Assembly: GCF_001429065.1 (NCBI RefSeq)
Contig: NZ_LMIB01000012.1
Span: 791,428-855,427 of the forward strand
DNA length: 64,000 nucleotides
Direction: 5' to 3'
DNA from: Sphingomonas sp. Root710
GTDB lineage: Bacteria; Pseudomonadota; Alphaproteobacteria; Sphingomonadales; Sphingomonadaceae
Shown here in pieces: positions 8,975-17,395 of the stretch. Below the pieces are notes generated by a model that saw nothing but the letters and a program-made list of their open reading frames with translations, was not told the origin of the DNA and ran no database searches. Each line of letters opens with the position of its first letter. The stretch's first letter is position 1. A program made the position numbers and the translations under genes.

Positions 8975-9184
8975 TCAGTCGACCCGGACCAAGGGCTCGT
9001 GGAACCGGCCAAAGTCTGGACCTGCGACGGCATCTAGCGCCACCAGCAGCAGGATCGCCAGCGCCAGCAGCAATATCTCGAGCAATATCCGTTGCTTTGG
9101 GCTGGCGTGTGCCCCTGTAAAAAGCAGGGCGAACATAGCAACCGCCCCGCCGCCGAAAATGGCGAAATCTCTTATACCCGACAT
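8975..9184 (-). CDS. Small membrane protein, unknown function
   Basis: A 69-residue frame with two hydrophobic segments (FAIFGGGAVAMFALLFTGA and ILLEILLLALAILLLVALDA) separated by a short basic turn. The start at 9184 has an AGAGGA ribosome site 8 bases upstream; the longer frame from 9226 does not. I do not recognise the family. Confidence 0.4.
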   Translation of the reverse strand: MSGIRDFAIFGGGAVAMFALLFTGAHASPKQRILLEILLLALAILLLVALDAVAGPDFGRFHEPLVRVD

Positions 9185-9241
9185 CGAATCATCCTCTTTG
9201 CCGATTGATGATATCGGCTCGAACACCGCCCTTGGCCGGTC

Positions 9242-9604
9242 TTAACGAGACAGGGTCAGGCTGTTCTCATTGTCCTTATCGAGCGGCCCGGGCATCACCC
9301 GAGAGCAACCGAGAGCCTGCGAAGATCCTGAACGAAACAGTTTGCGCTCAGACGGCCAGCCATACACAGCACCGTTGATGCAGGCGATGCGAATGTCCGG
9401 ATTAGGCATCCGAGCCTGGCGTGCCGGCTCCAACCGGACGTCCCATTCGTTCAGTTCGATGTCGGTGAGCACACCCGCCAGTCTCGTCGCCTCGCCGGCA
9501 GCACGCGCCATCACGGTTTGCGCCGTATCAGCTGTAAGCGAACGAAGGCCGCTTCCTTCCAATATATCTAGCCTAGGGATGGGTAGCTCGTGTTTCGCAA
9601 CCAA
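9242..9604 (-). CDS. Hypothetical protein (uncertain)
   Basis: A 120-residue frame beginning at a TTG with a GAGG about 9 bases upstream. Its composition (Asp, Glu, Asn, Ala-rich helix around ADTAQTVMARAAGEATRLAG) looks more like a real protein than a shadow. No domain is recognised. It could be a small sphingomonad orphan or a fragment. Confidence 0.3.
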   Translation of the reverse strand: MVAKHELPIPRLDILEGSGLRSLTADTAQTVMARAAGEATRLAGVLTDIELNEWDVRLEPARQARMPNPDIRIACINGAVYGWPSERKLFRSGSSQALGCSRVMPGPLDKDNENSLTLSR

Positions 9605-10014
9605 GGATGGGCCTCACCGTTCTTGAAATCCGTTTGTTGTTACGAGCCCGTGTCAGACCGGGACTCGACACGCCCCCTTTTGATGGGCGCGCCGCTGCGA
9701 ATAGCGAACGAGAGAAAATATCGTATTGCGATATATATGACAAGCCTTATGCTTGCTTTGCGCCTATCCACATTCGAGCAGGAGGTGGCATCCGTGATAC
9801 GTCGGCGTGTCGGAAACCCTTTCCCCGACGCAATAGCCTCGCGCCTGCGCTCCGGCTGCACGCCCCGCCGAGACGAGTTGAGATCGTTCGCAGCGAGAAT
9901 CGAATGCGAAGCTCGCCTCCGTTCGGTGCCGCGCGGAAGTTCCCAGGTGAAATATAGGCGTATTTTGCAAGCTGCGCACCGCGCTATCGATATATCCAGT
10001 GATTGCAGGACCCC
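9605..10014. other. Region without a recognised gene
   Basis: About 410 bp. Overlapping short frames exist on both strands, but none has a convincing start, ribosome site or family resemblance. A modestly A+T-rich patch around 9700-9760 could hold a promoter for one of the flanking small genes. Confidence 0.35.
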
Positions 10015-10257
10015 ATGACATTACGAACCTTCGTGATGATGGCAGCGGCCGCCGCCGTACTCCTCTATATCTGGTGGAGAGGCCATCGAATCCGACGGGA
10101 CAGCGAAATCAGGGTGGGCACAGAGCTTCTCGACGAAGCAGCCAAGGCTGATAAAGACGTCGCAAACCACGTCATGTCGGCCAACAACGAAGCGGGCACG
10201 GATGGGCCTGCTCTACGTAGGGATGCGAATCCCAACCAAAATACAAGAGATACTTGA
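10015..10257 (+). CDS. Small single-span membrane protein, unknown function
   Basis: An 80-residue frame starting ATGACATTACG, with GCAGGA about 6 bases upstream. It has one N-terminal membrane helix (FVMMAAAAAVLLYIWW) followed by a basic stretch and a charged soluble tail. No family recognised. It lies 47 bp before the marR-type gene on the same strand and may share its transcript. Confidence 0.4.
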   Translation: MTLRTFVMMAAAAAVLLYIWWRGHRIRRDSEIRVGTELLDEAAKADKDVANHVMSANNEAGTDGPALRRDANPNQNTRDT

Positions 10258-10304
10258 CGCCGTCCCGGCGAAGGCGTTGATGCGCTCGTGGTTGGGAGCA
10301 TCTG

Positions 10305-10733
10305 ATGGTTCGCGGCAAGGACAGGGGCCCAGCGGTCAGCCAGGCCGATTACGAGACGCTCGCAGCGTTCCGCTATGAGCTGCGGCGCTTCCTGAACTTC
10401 AGCGCCCAGGCCGCCAAGGCGCTCGGCATGACGCCGCATCAACATCAGAGCCTGCTGGCCATCCGCGCCGCGCCCGATCGCACCATGACCATCGGCGACT
10501 TGGCAGAACAGCTTTTCATCCAGCCTCATACCGCGAGCGAACTCGCCGAACGCATGATCGCGCTAGGGTGGCTCGAACGTCGCGCCTCGCTGCAGGATCG
10601 GCGCCGGGTGATGCTCGCGCTGACACCGCAATCGGAAGATATCCTCGCGAAGATGTCCGAGACGCATCGCAACGAGGTACTGCGGATCCGGTCGACGCTG
10701 ACGGGCTTGCTAGCGCGCCTCGGCAACAGCTGA
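10305..10733 (+). CDS. MarR-family transcriptional regulator
   Basis: A 142-residue winged-helix regulator. The helix-turn-helix and wing read MTIGDLAEQLFIQPHTASEL then GWLERRASLQDRRRVMLALT, which matches the MarR DNA-binding core; flanking helices should form the dimer interface. MarR proteins usually repress a nearby gene and are released by small ligands. The convergent clc gene is downstream, so the likely target is itself or the upstream small gene. Confidence 0.85.
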   Translation: MVRGKDRGPAVSQADYETLAAFRYELRRFLNFSAQAAKALGMTPHQHQSLLAIRAAPDRTMTIGDLAEQLFIQPHTASELAERMIALGWLERRASLQDRRRVMLALTPQSEDILAKMSETHRNEVLRIRSTLTGLLARLGNS

Positions 10734-11029
10734 CCACCCCAATAGGGGGTGGGAAAGCCAGCGGCCGGCGATGTAGGCGGCGCCGACCACGGCTGTCGCT
10801 CCGCGAGCCCCCTGGACACAGGCTTTCGGGCGAATTCACCACCGCATCCAAGGCAACGCGGTTCCAGAATCCGGTCGACATCCTGACCTATGGTGCGCAG
10901 CGCTCGCGCGAAATCATCGTCGGCCAATCCCACCACACCGATCTCGACCACGCAGCCGCAGTTCTCGTTGCAAGGAACAGCTTCGAGAAAGAGCTACTGA
11001 TCGGTCGCCAACGGTGTGGCGACGAGCGA

Positions 11030-12364
11030 TCAGCCCGCCTCCTGACGTGCGCCTGGGTCGCCGGTAGGGCCCAGCGCGAAGCGCTTCGACAGCCCATGAT
11101 ACAGCCTTTCCTTGCAGACCAGCTGGCCGGCGAAGTCCGCGACGAGTGCAGACGCGAGTAACGGCATCATCAGTCCGCGGCTCGCGGTCGTTTCCGAGAT
11201 GATGATCACAGCGGTGAGCGGCGCCCGCACTACACCTGTGAAATATGCGACCATGCCCAGCAGCACGATTGCGCCCGGCGGATAGTCGGGAAAGATACTG
11301 CGCAACATGTCACCGATACCCGCGCCGACCGAGAGCGAGGGCGCGAAAATACCACCTGGCAGGCCGGATACCGCCGTTGCCAGCGTTGAGACGAACTTTG
11401 CCGCGCCGAACCACAGAGGCACGTCGGCCCCCGCGATCACCGCATGAGCGGTCCGATAACCCGTGCCCCAGGTCAATCCCGTCACCGTGCCGAGGATCGC
11501 GATGACCATCCCGCACCCGCCGGCCAACAGGATCGGTCGCGCGCGCAGCCATTGAATCGGCGCGAAGGCCGTCGTCGCTATGCCGAGCATCATGCGCGCG
11601 AACAGGCCGCCTGCCATTCCTCCAAGCACTCCCGCGACCGGCGCCGCGATGAGCGCCTGTGACACGCCGAGCGTCTGCCGCATGACGCCGAAATAGACAT
11701 AGTCGCCCGCCAGTCCCAGGCTGACCATGCCGGCGATCAGGACCGCCGCCATGACGAGCAGGGTCATGCGCTGTTCATAGGCTGAGGCGAGTTCCTCGAT
11801 TGCGAAGGACACGCCCGCCAGCGGCGTGTTGAAGGCGGCGGCCACGCCGGCAGCGCCGCCCGCGATAAATACCGAGGCGCGCAGCGGGATCGCCATCCAC
11901 CGATGCACATAACCCATTATCGATGCCGCGATCTGAACCGTCGGTCCCTCGCGCCCCACCGATGCCCCGCACAGCAGCGCGCCGATGGTCAGCATGAGCT
12001 TGGCGATCACGGTTCGTGCCGAGACCAACGCCGTCATCCCGCGCTCGGGATCGCGCGACGCTGCAATGACCTGTGGTATTCCGGAGCCGCTCGCGGCCGG
12101 GGCCATCCTGCGCGTCAGCCACACAAGGCTCGCAAAGCCAAGCGGTGTCGCGACCAACGGCATCCACCACCACTGACGGGCCATCTGCAGAAATAGCATA
12201 CCCGCCCAGTCCGATAGTCTTGCGAATAGCAGCGCGATCAGTCCGATCACAATCGCGCCACCCAGGATCGCGATACGCCGCCGCCAGACCATAGCTTCGG
12301 GACCATGGCGGCGCAGCAGCGCCCGCAAGCGGATCGGCGTAAGGTTACGAAAACGCATCGTCAT
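11030..12364 (-). CDS. ClC-family chloride channel / H+-Cl- antiporter
   Basis: About 444 residues with ten or more hydrophobic helices. The selectivity motifs are clear: GSGIPQV, GREGPTVQIA with the gating Glu, and GGIFAPSLSVGAG. FAIEEL keeps the internal proton-pathway Glu, which favours the antiporter type over a passive channel. There is no C-terminal CBS pair. Two in-frame ATGs (12364 and 12358) are equally plausible. The gene is downstream of otsB on the same strand. A role in osmotic or acid tolerance is inferred. Confidence 0.88.
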   Translation of the reverse strand: MTMRFRNLTPIRLRALLRRHGPEAMVWRRRIAILGGAIVIGLIALLFARLSDWAGMLFLQMARQWWWMPLVATPLGFASLVWLTRRMAPAASGSGIPQVIAASRDPERGMTALVSARTVIAKLMLTIGALLCGASVGREGPTVQIAASIMGYVHRWMAIPLRASVFIAGGAAGVAAAFNTPLAGVSFAIEELASAYEQRMTLLVMAAVLIAGMVSLGLAGDYVYFGVMRQTLGVSQALIAAPVAGVLGGMAGGLFARMMLGIATTAFAPIQWLRARPILLAGGCGMVIAILGTVTGLTWGTGYRTAHAVIAGADVPLWFGAAKFVSTLATAVSGLPGGIFAPSLSVGAGIGDMLRSIFPDYPPGAIVLLGMVAYFTGVVRAPLTAVIIISETTASRGLMMPLLASALVADFAGQLVCKERLYHGLSKRFALGPTGDPGARQEAG

Positions 12365-12564
12365 CGCTCGATCGGGACGCGAATAAGCATAGGGGTCAGA
12401 CCGACCAATCCGACGATGACGAAGCCGCCCTTCTGGGCCGCGGTACCGACCAACATGCAACTCGCCATTGCAAGCGCAAGCGCGCGTCGCATCCCGCAAA
12501 AGAACATGGATGCGCCCGACAGCCGGACCTCGGCGCCGTTCGGAGCGGATTTAGCGGCCTGCAT
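12361..12564 (-). CDS. Possible small hydrophobic protein between otsB and clc
   Basis: A 67-residue frame beginning inside the otsB 3' end and ending within the clc start. It carries a long apolar stretch (about residues 25-60). Overlaps at both ends fit an operon, but no family is recognised and the frame may be fortuitous. Confidence 0.25.
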   Translation of the reverse strand: MQAAKSAPNGAEVRLSGASMFFCGMRRALALAMASCMLVGTAAQKGGFVIVGLVGLTPMLIRVPIER

Positions 12565-13327
12565 GGCGCGCTCGCCCGGCCTTCGGCGCACATTGGAGCC
12601 ATCTGCGGACCGATAACGGATGGGGTAGGCCGAATGACGCCGCTGTCGCGCGACAGCCACCGACCAGGATACCGAGACCACCGAGTTCCCGCGCCGCCTT
12701 GAAGCCCGCTTCGTCGGTCAGGTCATCGCCGATGAAGATGGGACGCGAGCCACGCATATCCCCACTGTCCATGTAGCGGCGAACGGCTGATCCCTTATTG
12801 CCGCCGGGCGCGCGGACCTCGACCACGCTCTTTCCCATTTGGAGCGTCAGGCCAAGGGCCGTGGCCAGTCCGCTGGCGATGATCGGTGCGAGCCGCCTCA
12901 ACCCTGGTGCCGACCTATAATGAAGTGCAACGCCCAAGCTCTTTTCCTCAACCAGAGCCCCGGCGTGGCTCGCTGCCGCGCAATGAAACGCCTCGGCGAC
13001 GACGTCGAGCGACGCAGGTCGATCAGGCTGGACCAAATGCCCGTCGGTGCGATGTTCTATGCCGTGACTTGCGGATATCGCGATCTGGCCGGCGATGGGG
13101 CCGAGCAGGCTATCCAACTGAGCAAGCGAGCGGCCGCTGACGATCGCAAGCCGACCTTCGAAGGACCGCGCCAGTTCGCGAAGAAGGGCAGTCAACCCCG
13201 GTTCGACGATCACCGCCTCAGGTCGCATGGCGATGTCGACAAGCGTGCCATCAAAATCAAGAAAGAGGCTGGCGTCGGTGAGCAAGTCAACCGGCGGCTC
13301 GGGAAGGCAGGTAATGGGGCACTCCAT
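12551..13327 (-). CDS. otsB: Trehalose-6-phosphate phosphatase
   Basis: A 258-residue HAD-superfamily phosphatase. Motif I is LFLDFDGTLVDI with the nucleophile Asp, motif II IVSGRS, and motif IV FIGDDLTDEAGF. The block PGGNKGSAVRRYM is characteristic of OtsB. It dephosphorylates trehalose-6-phosphate to trehalose, an osmolyte. No otsA synthase is in the window. The ATG at 13327 (MECPITC) is preferred to a TTG at 13369. The downstream small frame and clc follow closely. Confidence 0.9.
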   Translation of the reverse strand: MECPITCLPEPPVDLLTDASLFLDFDGTLVDIAMRPEAVIVEPGLTALLRELARSFEGRLAIVSGRSLAQLDSLLGPIAGQIAISASHGIEHRTDGHLVQPDRPASLDVVAEAFHCAAASHAGALVEEKSLGVALHYRSAPGLRRLAPIIASGLATALGLTLQMGKSVVEVRAPGGNKGSAVRRYMDSGDMRGSRPIFIGDDLTDEAGFKAARELGGLGILVGGCRATAASFGLPHPLSVRRWLQCAPKAGRARHAGR

Positions 13328-13473
13328 CGATGTGAATCGCTGCCGGACAGGGACACCTCTCTGAAACAAAAGCGCGATTGTATCGTAACGCGATATATTT
13401 GAGTTCTTTCCGCGTCAACCGGATGACGCGAAGAAACAGGGAGCGGTCGGGGTGGACGACGCGTTGTGGAAAT

Positions 13474-13968
13474 ATGGATGCTGCTGCTTTCTCCCCGATG
13501 TATTTTAGCTGGCTGGACGTGCTTGCGCGCCTGGGGGCCGCAAGCTTGTTATCGCTTGCCATCGGCATCGAGCGCTTCGTGCGCCGCAAGCCAGTCGACT
13601 TCCGCCCGTTTTTGATCGTCTCGCTGGCGTCGAGCGCGCTCATTATCGGCCTCATCGAGGCGAGCTTCGCCATTCGGGATCCGCGGCTGTCGATCGATCC
13701 TGGCAGAGTTATGAGTGGCGTGATGACCGGGGTCGGCTTCCTTGGGGCGGGCGCGTTGTTTCGCGAAAAGCATATCGTCCAGGGCGCGGGATCAGCCGCC
13801 GCGTTCTGGGCGGCTGGTGCGATCGGGATCGTTTGCGGCCTTGGCCTGCTTTGGCTGGGGGCGCTTCTCGCCGGTGGCATCCTCCTACTGTTTCTCGCGG
13901 GACGGCCTTTCACGGAGACCTATGATGCCCGGATGAGCGATGAGGCGCGCGGTGATAACGGACATTGA
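13474..13968 (+). CDS. MgtC/SapB-family membrane protein
   Basis: A 164-residue protein with four to five membrane segments. MgtC-like blocks are seen: LARLGAASLLSLAIGIER near the N-terminus, RVMSGVMTGVGFLGAGALFR centrally, and GSAAAFWAAGAIGIVCGLG. The acidic and Arg residues in GIERFVRRKP are typical. The start at 13474 follows GTGGA; the upstream open stretch is unlikely to be translated. MgtC proteins modulate ATP synthase or Mg2+ homeostasis elsewhere; here the role is unknown. Confidence 0.8.
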   Translation: MDAAAFSPMYFSWLDVLARLGAASLLSLAIGIERFVRRKPVDFRPFLIVSLASSALIIGLIEASFAIRDPRLSIDPGRVMSGVMTGVGFLGAGALFREKHIVQGAGSAAAFWAAGAIGIVCGLGLLWLGALLAGGILLLFLAGRPFTETYDARMSDEARGDNGH

Positions 13969-14222
13969 GCGTGACGCGGGCGTTGCAACGCTCAGGAGCA
14001 GCAGCAATCCGCCGAGCCCGGATGTTTATCGAAGCCATGGCCTCCCGGCTGCCGTCGCGGTGAACGGCAAGCAGGCTGGACACGAAGTCAGAGGCGGATG
14101 TCGGCTGTGCTGGCCATGCCGCGCCAATTCGGCAAGCATCGCCACATGCATGGCCGCGATATCGCTTGCTGTCCCAACTTTGTGACCGCGCATGGAAATG
14201 CAAGGATCGATCTTTATGTTAG
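13969..14222. other. Intergenic region upstream of hipBA operator
   Basis: About 250 bp between the mgtC-type gene and the hipBA operator. Small open frames are present but no convincing gene. With the operator and promoter the total gap to hipB is about 350 bp. Confidence 0.35.
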
Positions 14223-14309
14223 CGAACGATCACTTAGTTCTAATGCGATTGAACGCTCTCTTTTTCTGATTGCGATCGAACGGTAACATAGATAAAAAGT
14301 GATCGTTCG
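14223..14309. promoter_or_regulatory. Operator-like inverted repeat upstream of hipBA
   Basis: CGAACGATCACTT at 14223-14235 and AAGTGATCGTTCG at 14297-14309 are a perfect 13-bp inverted repeat 61 bases apart. Between them lie two near-direct copies of TGCGATYGAACG (about 14243 and 14271). HipB proteins bind spaced inverted operators and autorepress, so these are good HipB-site candidates. The second arm ends 16 bp before the hipB start. Confidence 0.6.
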
Positions 14310-14325
14310 GTAGCGGGAGGGCATT

Positions 14326-14616
14326 GTGCAGGTTCGCACGGCGAAAGAGATCGGCACGTTCATTCGCGACCAGCGCAGGAGACAGCAGCTCGATCAGGCA
14401 ACGCTGGCGTCGCGTATCGGCGTCAACCGCCGCTGGGTCATGGAAGTCGAACGCGGCAAGCCACGAGCCGAGATCGACCTGGTGTTGAAGGCGCTGGAGG
14501 CGTTGGGCCTCAGTTTGTCCGTTGATCGAACCAACCTACCCGGCCCGAGCGCGGACGCGCTCGATATCGTCGATATCGATGCGATCGTGCGCAAGGCGAA
14601 GGGGCCTGCAACATGA
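14326..14616 (+). CDS. hipB: HipB-type antitoxin / transcriptional repressor
   Basis: A 96-residue protein with an XRE-type helix-turn-helix (LDQATLASRIGVNRRWVMEV, about 22-41) and the HipB-like second half GLSLSVDR. It starts at GTG 14326 with GGGAGGG just upstream. It overlaps hipA (ATGA), the standard arrangement for a type II module. It should bind HipA and repress the operon through the adjacent inverted repeats. Confidence 0.85.
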   Translation: MQVRTAKEIGTFIRDQRRRQQLDQATLASRIGVNRRWVMEVERGKPRAEIDLVLKALEALGLSLSVDRTNLPGPSADALDIVDIDAIVRKAKGPAT

Positions 14617-15947
14617 ATACGGAACTCTTCGTTTTGCTTTCCGACCGCGTGATCGGCCGCGTGGTCCAGGACGACCGGGCCAAATTATCGTTCATCTATG
14701 ACGAAGCCTGGCGCGATATTCGGGGCGCATATCCATTGTCGCTTTCGATGCCGCTTGCAGCGCTTGAGCACAGGCATAACGAAATCAGCGCCTATATCTG
14801 GGGCCTGCTCCCCGATAATGAACTCGTGCTCGATCGCTGGGCGAAGCGGTTCCAGGTCTCGGCCCGCAACCCGTTCGCGCTGATCGCCAATGTCGGTGAA
14901 GATTGCGCCGGCGCCGTGCAGTTCGTCCGCCCCGAGCGTCTCGACGCCATTCTCCAAAGCGGCGCCGGCGACGTCGCCTGGCTCGAAGAAGCGGAGATCG
15001 CAGCGCGCATCCGGCAGCTTCGTGAGGATCAGTCCGCCTGGCGCCGGCCCGGCGACACCGGGCAGTTCAGCCTGGCCGGCGCACAACCGAAAACCGCGCT
15101 TCTCCTTCAGAAGGATCGCTGGGGCGTGCCGTCCGGCCGCATTCCGACGACCCACATCCTCAAGCCACCGAGCGCCGATTTCGATGGCCATGCCGAGAAC
15201 GAGCATTTCTGCCTGGTGCTCGCGCGCGCGCTTGGCCTCCCTGTGGCAACGTCGACCGTCATGCGGTTCGGCGACGAGGTGGTGTTCGTCGTGGAGCGCT
15301 ACGATCGGCAAGCGACCGATCGCGGCGTCATCCGCATCCATCAGGAGGATATGTGCCAAGCGCTGGGCGTACTTCCAACGCACAAATATGAAAATGAAGG
15401 CGGTCCGGGCGTATCGATGATCGCCGGCCTGTTGAGAGAAAATTCTCGGACACCGGTGGAGGACGTCCAGACATTCCTCGATGCCATCGCGCTCAACTGG
15501 CTCATCGGTGGCACCGATGCCCATGCCAAGAATTATTCCATCTTAATCGGCGCCGCCGGCCGGGTCCGACTGGCACCGCTCTACGACGTGGCGAGCATCT
15601 TGCCCTATGACGACTTCGATCCGATGCGCGCCAAGCTCGCCATGAAGATCGGCGGAAAATACCGCCTCCGCGACATTTCCCCGCGCGGCTGGGACAAGGT
15701 CGCCGCCGAGCTGGAACTGGATCCAGCGGCCCTATCTGAACGCGTTCGCGCGATGGCCGATGCACTGCCGGCTGCAGCCGAAAGCGTTCAACGAGATATG
15801 CGCGATGCTGGGATGACACATGCCATCGTAACCCGGCTGGTGGAACGCTTGAAAGCACAGGCGGCAACGAGTTCGAAGCAGTTTGCGCTGGCAGAAAGCG
15901 TCACGGCGGCGACGGGCAATGCAGCTGGCGGCATCGCCGACGAATAG
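14613..15947 (+). CDS. hipA: HipA-type serine/threonine kinase toxin
   Basis: A 444-residue HipA. Landmarks are the HipA N1 region, the Gly-rich loop FSLAGAQPKTALLL, substrate/ATP segment TTHILKPP, catalytic-loop NWLIGGTDAHAKNYS, and the metal motif APLYDVAS. In E. coli HipA phosphorylates glutamyl-tRNA synthetase and induces persistence; the target here is inferred. The length is normal and no key motif is missing. It is convergent with the DUF2274/trb end, so it may be cargo of the conjugative element. Confidence 0.9.
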   Translation: MNTELFVLLSDRVIGRVVQDDRAKLSFIYDEAWRDIRGAYPLSLSMPLAALEHRHNEISAYIWGLLPDNELVLDRWAKRFQVSARNPFALIANVGEDCAGAVQFVRPERLDAILQSGAGDVAWLEEAEIAARIRQLREDQSAWRRPGDTGQFSLAGAQPKTALLLQKDRWGVPSGRIPTTHILKPPSADFDGHAENEHFCLVLARALGLPVATSTVMRFGDEVVFVVERYDRQATDRGVIRIHQEDMCQALGVLPTHKYENEGGPGVSMIAGLLRENSRTPVEDVQTFLDAIALNWLIGGTDAHAKNYSILIGAAGRVRLAPLYDVASILPYDDFDPMRAKLAMKIGGKYRLRDISPRGWDKVAAELELDPAALSERVRAMADALPAAAESVQRDMRDAGMTHAIVTRLVERLKAQAATSSKQFALAESVTAATGNAAGGIADE

Positions 15948-15952
15948 AAGTG

Positions 15953-16195
15953 TCAGGCTGACATATTTTTCTGCCCCCGCAGCCGGGCCTCACGCTCGCG
16001 GACGAAGACGCGGTCGCTTTCAAGGAAGGTGACAAGCATGGCCGGGATCAAGTCGGCGACCGGCTCGTCGCGCCCATAGGTTTGCGCATAGAGCGCGGCA
16101 TAGTCGGTCAGCGCCTGGTGCAGATCGGGCATTACCGAGATACTGAGTTTGATCGGCGTTCGATCGGGCAACTGTGTAAGTTTGAGGCCCGCCAT
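15953..16195 (-). CDS. DUF2274-family protein at the end of the trb operon
   Basis: An 80-residue soluble protein (MAGLKLTQLPDRTPIKLSIS). DUF2274 proteins characteristically follow trbI in alphaproteobacterial conjugation clusters, and here the start directly abuts the trbI stop. Function unknown; the N-terminal strand-helix pattern suggests a ribbon-helix-helix-like fold. Confidence 0.75.
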   Translation of the reverse strand: MAGLKLTQLPDRTPIKLSISVMPDLHQALTDYAALYAQTYGRDEPVADLIPAMLVTFLESDRVFVREREARLRGQKNMSA

Positions 16196-17395
16196 TCAAT
16201 CTCTCCTGCCTGCCGGCGGCGCGAATATGAGATCCTTGTGCACCACGAGCCGAACCGGCGCGCCGGGACGTATGGCGATCGTCGGCTGGATGCCTAGATT
16301 GCGCTGGGTGATCTGATCGCCAGCTCGCGCGACGTTGTCCTGCGTCGACATCCGGATCGCCTGTACGAGGTCGCTCTGCCCGGAGAGCGCCAGTTCTGAG
16401 CTGACGCCGAGCAGCGTGGACAGGACAACACCCTTCAGAAGCTGCCAGGTGTGCAAGTCGACCTTGTCGGCGAGGCCGGCATAGCCGGACGGGTCGGTCG
16501 CCGGGACATTGTCGATGCGCAGCGAACTTCCGTCCGGCATGATGATGCGCTGCCAGACGATCAGCGCCCGCTTCTGACCGAACGCGACGACACTGTCATA
16601 GCTGCCCACCAACCGGGCGCCCTGCGGCACGAGCAGCAATCGGCCGGTGGCGCTGTCGTAAGTGTTCTCGGTCACCTGTGCCGTGACCAGTCCCGGCAGG
16701 TCGGACCGTAGGCCCGTGATCAGACTGGCCGAGATCACGCTGCCCGCCGACAGTGTGTAGGGCGACGGCAGTGCCGTGAGCGCATGCGGATTCACGTTGG
16801 CCTTCGGATCCAGCGCAGCCACGAACGCGGTCTTGCGCCCCTGGGCATTGGGATCGCTTGTCGGATCGAGAGTAACCTTACCAGGCTCGCTTGCGGGCGT
16901 TGCTGCGGGCGCGGCGATGGACGCTTCGCCGGTCGACTGGGTCTGACGGTTCTGCACCAGAACTCCAGACTCGCGGGCCGCTTTCAGTTCGGCGAGCCTG
17001 CGTTCCCGTTCTGCCGCTTCCGCCTTCTGAAACTGCTGGTCAGTCGGATTGATCGCCGTCGCAAGCTGCTGCTGCCGTTCTAGGATCGGCTTGCCAAGGT
17101 CACCCGGGAGCGGTGGGCCGAGACGTGGCACGTCGCCGTAGGTGGCCGGTGCGCCGCTCAAGTCATCACTCGTCGGTCGCACATTGGGTTGCGACAATTC
17201 CTGCTGGGTGTCCCCGCGCTGGAAGAACCGCGGTTTCAACGCCATCCAGGTCACGGCGATCAGGCTCACCGAGCCGATTGCCGCGATCGCGATGATCACG
17301 CCGCGCTTGAAGCGGATCGCGCGCGGCGGCCGCGCCCGGATCGCTAGCGTCTCCGGGTCAAGCTTGGCGCCCGACTGCGCTAGGGCTTCAGTCAC
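16196..17395 (-). CDS. trbI: Conjugal transfer protein TrbI (VirB10-like)
   Basis: A 399-residue inner-membrane-anchored protein with one membrane helix near residues 35-55 (IIAIAAIGSVSLIAVTWMAL). A Gln/Pro-rich periplasmic region follows, then a VirB10-type beta-barrel domain (LSAGSVISASLITGLRSDLP; LLLVPQGARLVGSYDS). It bridges the inner and outer membranes in the type IV secretion channel. The GTG start at 17395 overlaps the trbG stop. A longer open frame upstream is a trbG shadow. Confidence 0.92.
   Translation of the reverse strand: MTEALAQSGAKLDPETLAIRARPPRAIRFKRGVIIAIAAIGSVSLIAVTWMALKPRFFQRGDTQQELSQPNVRPTSDDLSGAPATYGDVPRLGPPLPGDLGKPILERQQQLATAINPTDQQFQKAEAAERERRLAELKAARESGVLVQNRQTQSTGEASIAAPAATPASEPGKVTLDPTSDPNAQGRKTAFVAALDPKANVNPHALTALPSPYTLSAGSVISASLITGLRSDLPGLVTAQVTENTYDSATGRLLLVPQGARLVGSYDSVVAFGQKRALIVWQRIIMPDGSSLRIDNVPATDPSGYAGLADKVDLHTWQLLKGVVLSTLLGVSSELALSGQSDLVQAIRMSTQDNVARAGDQITQRNLGIQPTIAIRPGAPVRLVVHKDLIFAPPAGRRD

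Noticed and set aside
10734..11029. Possible gene in the gap between marR-type and clc genes
   Set aside because: Frames on both strands are short or overlap the neighbours, and none has a start with a ribosome site.
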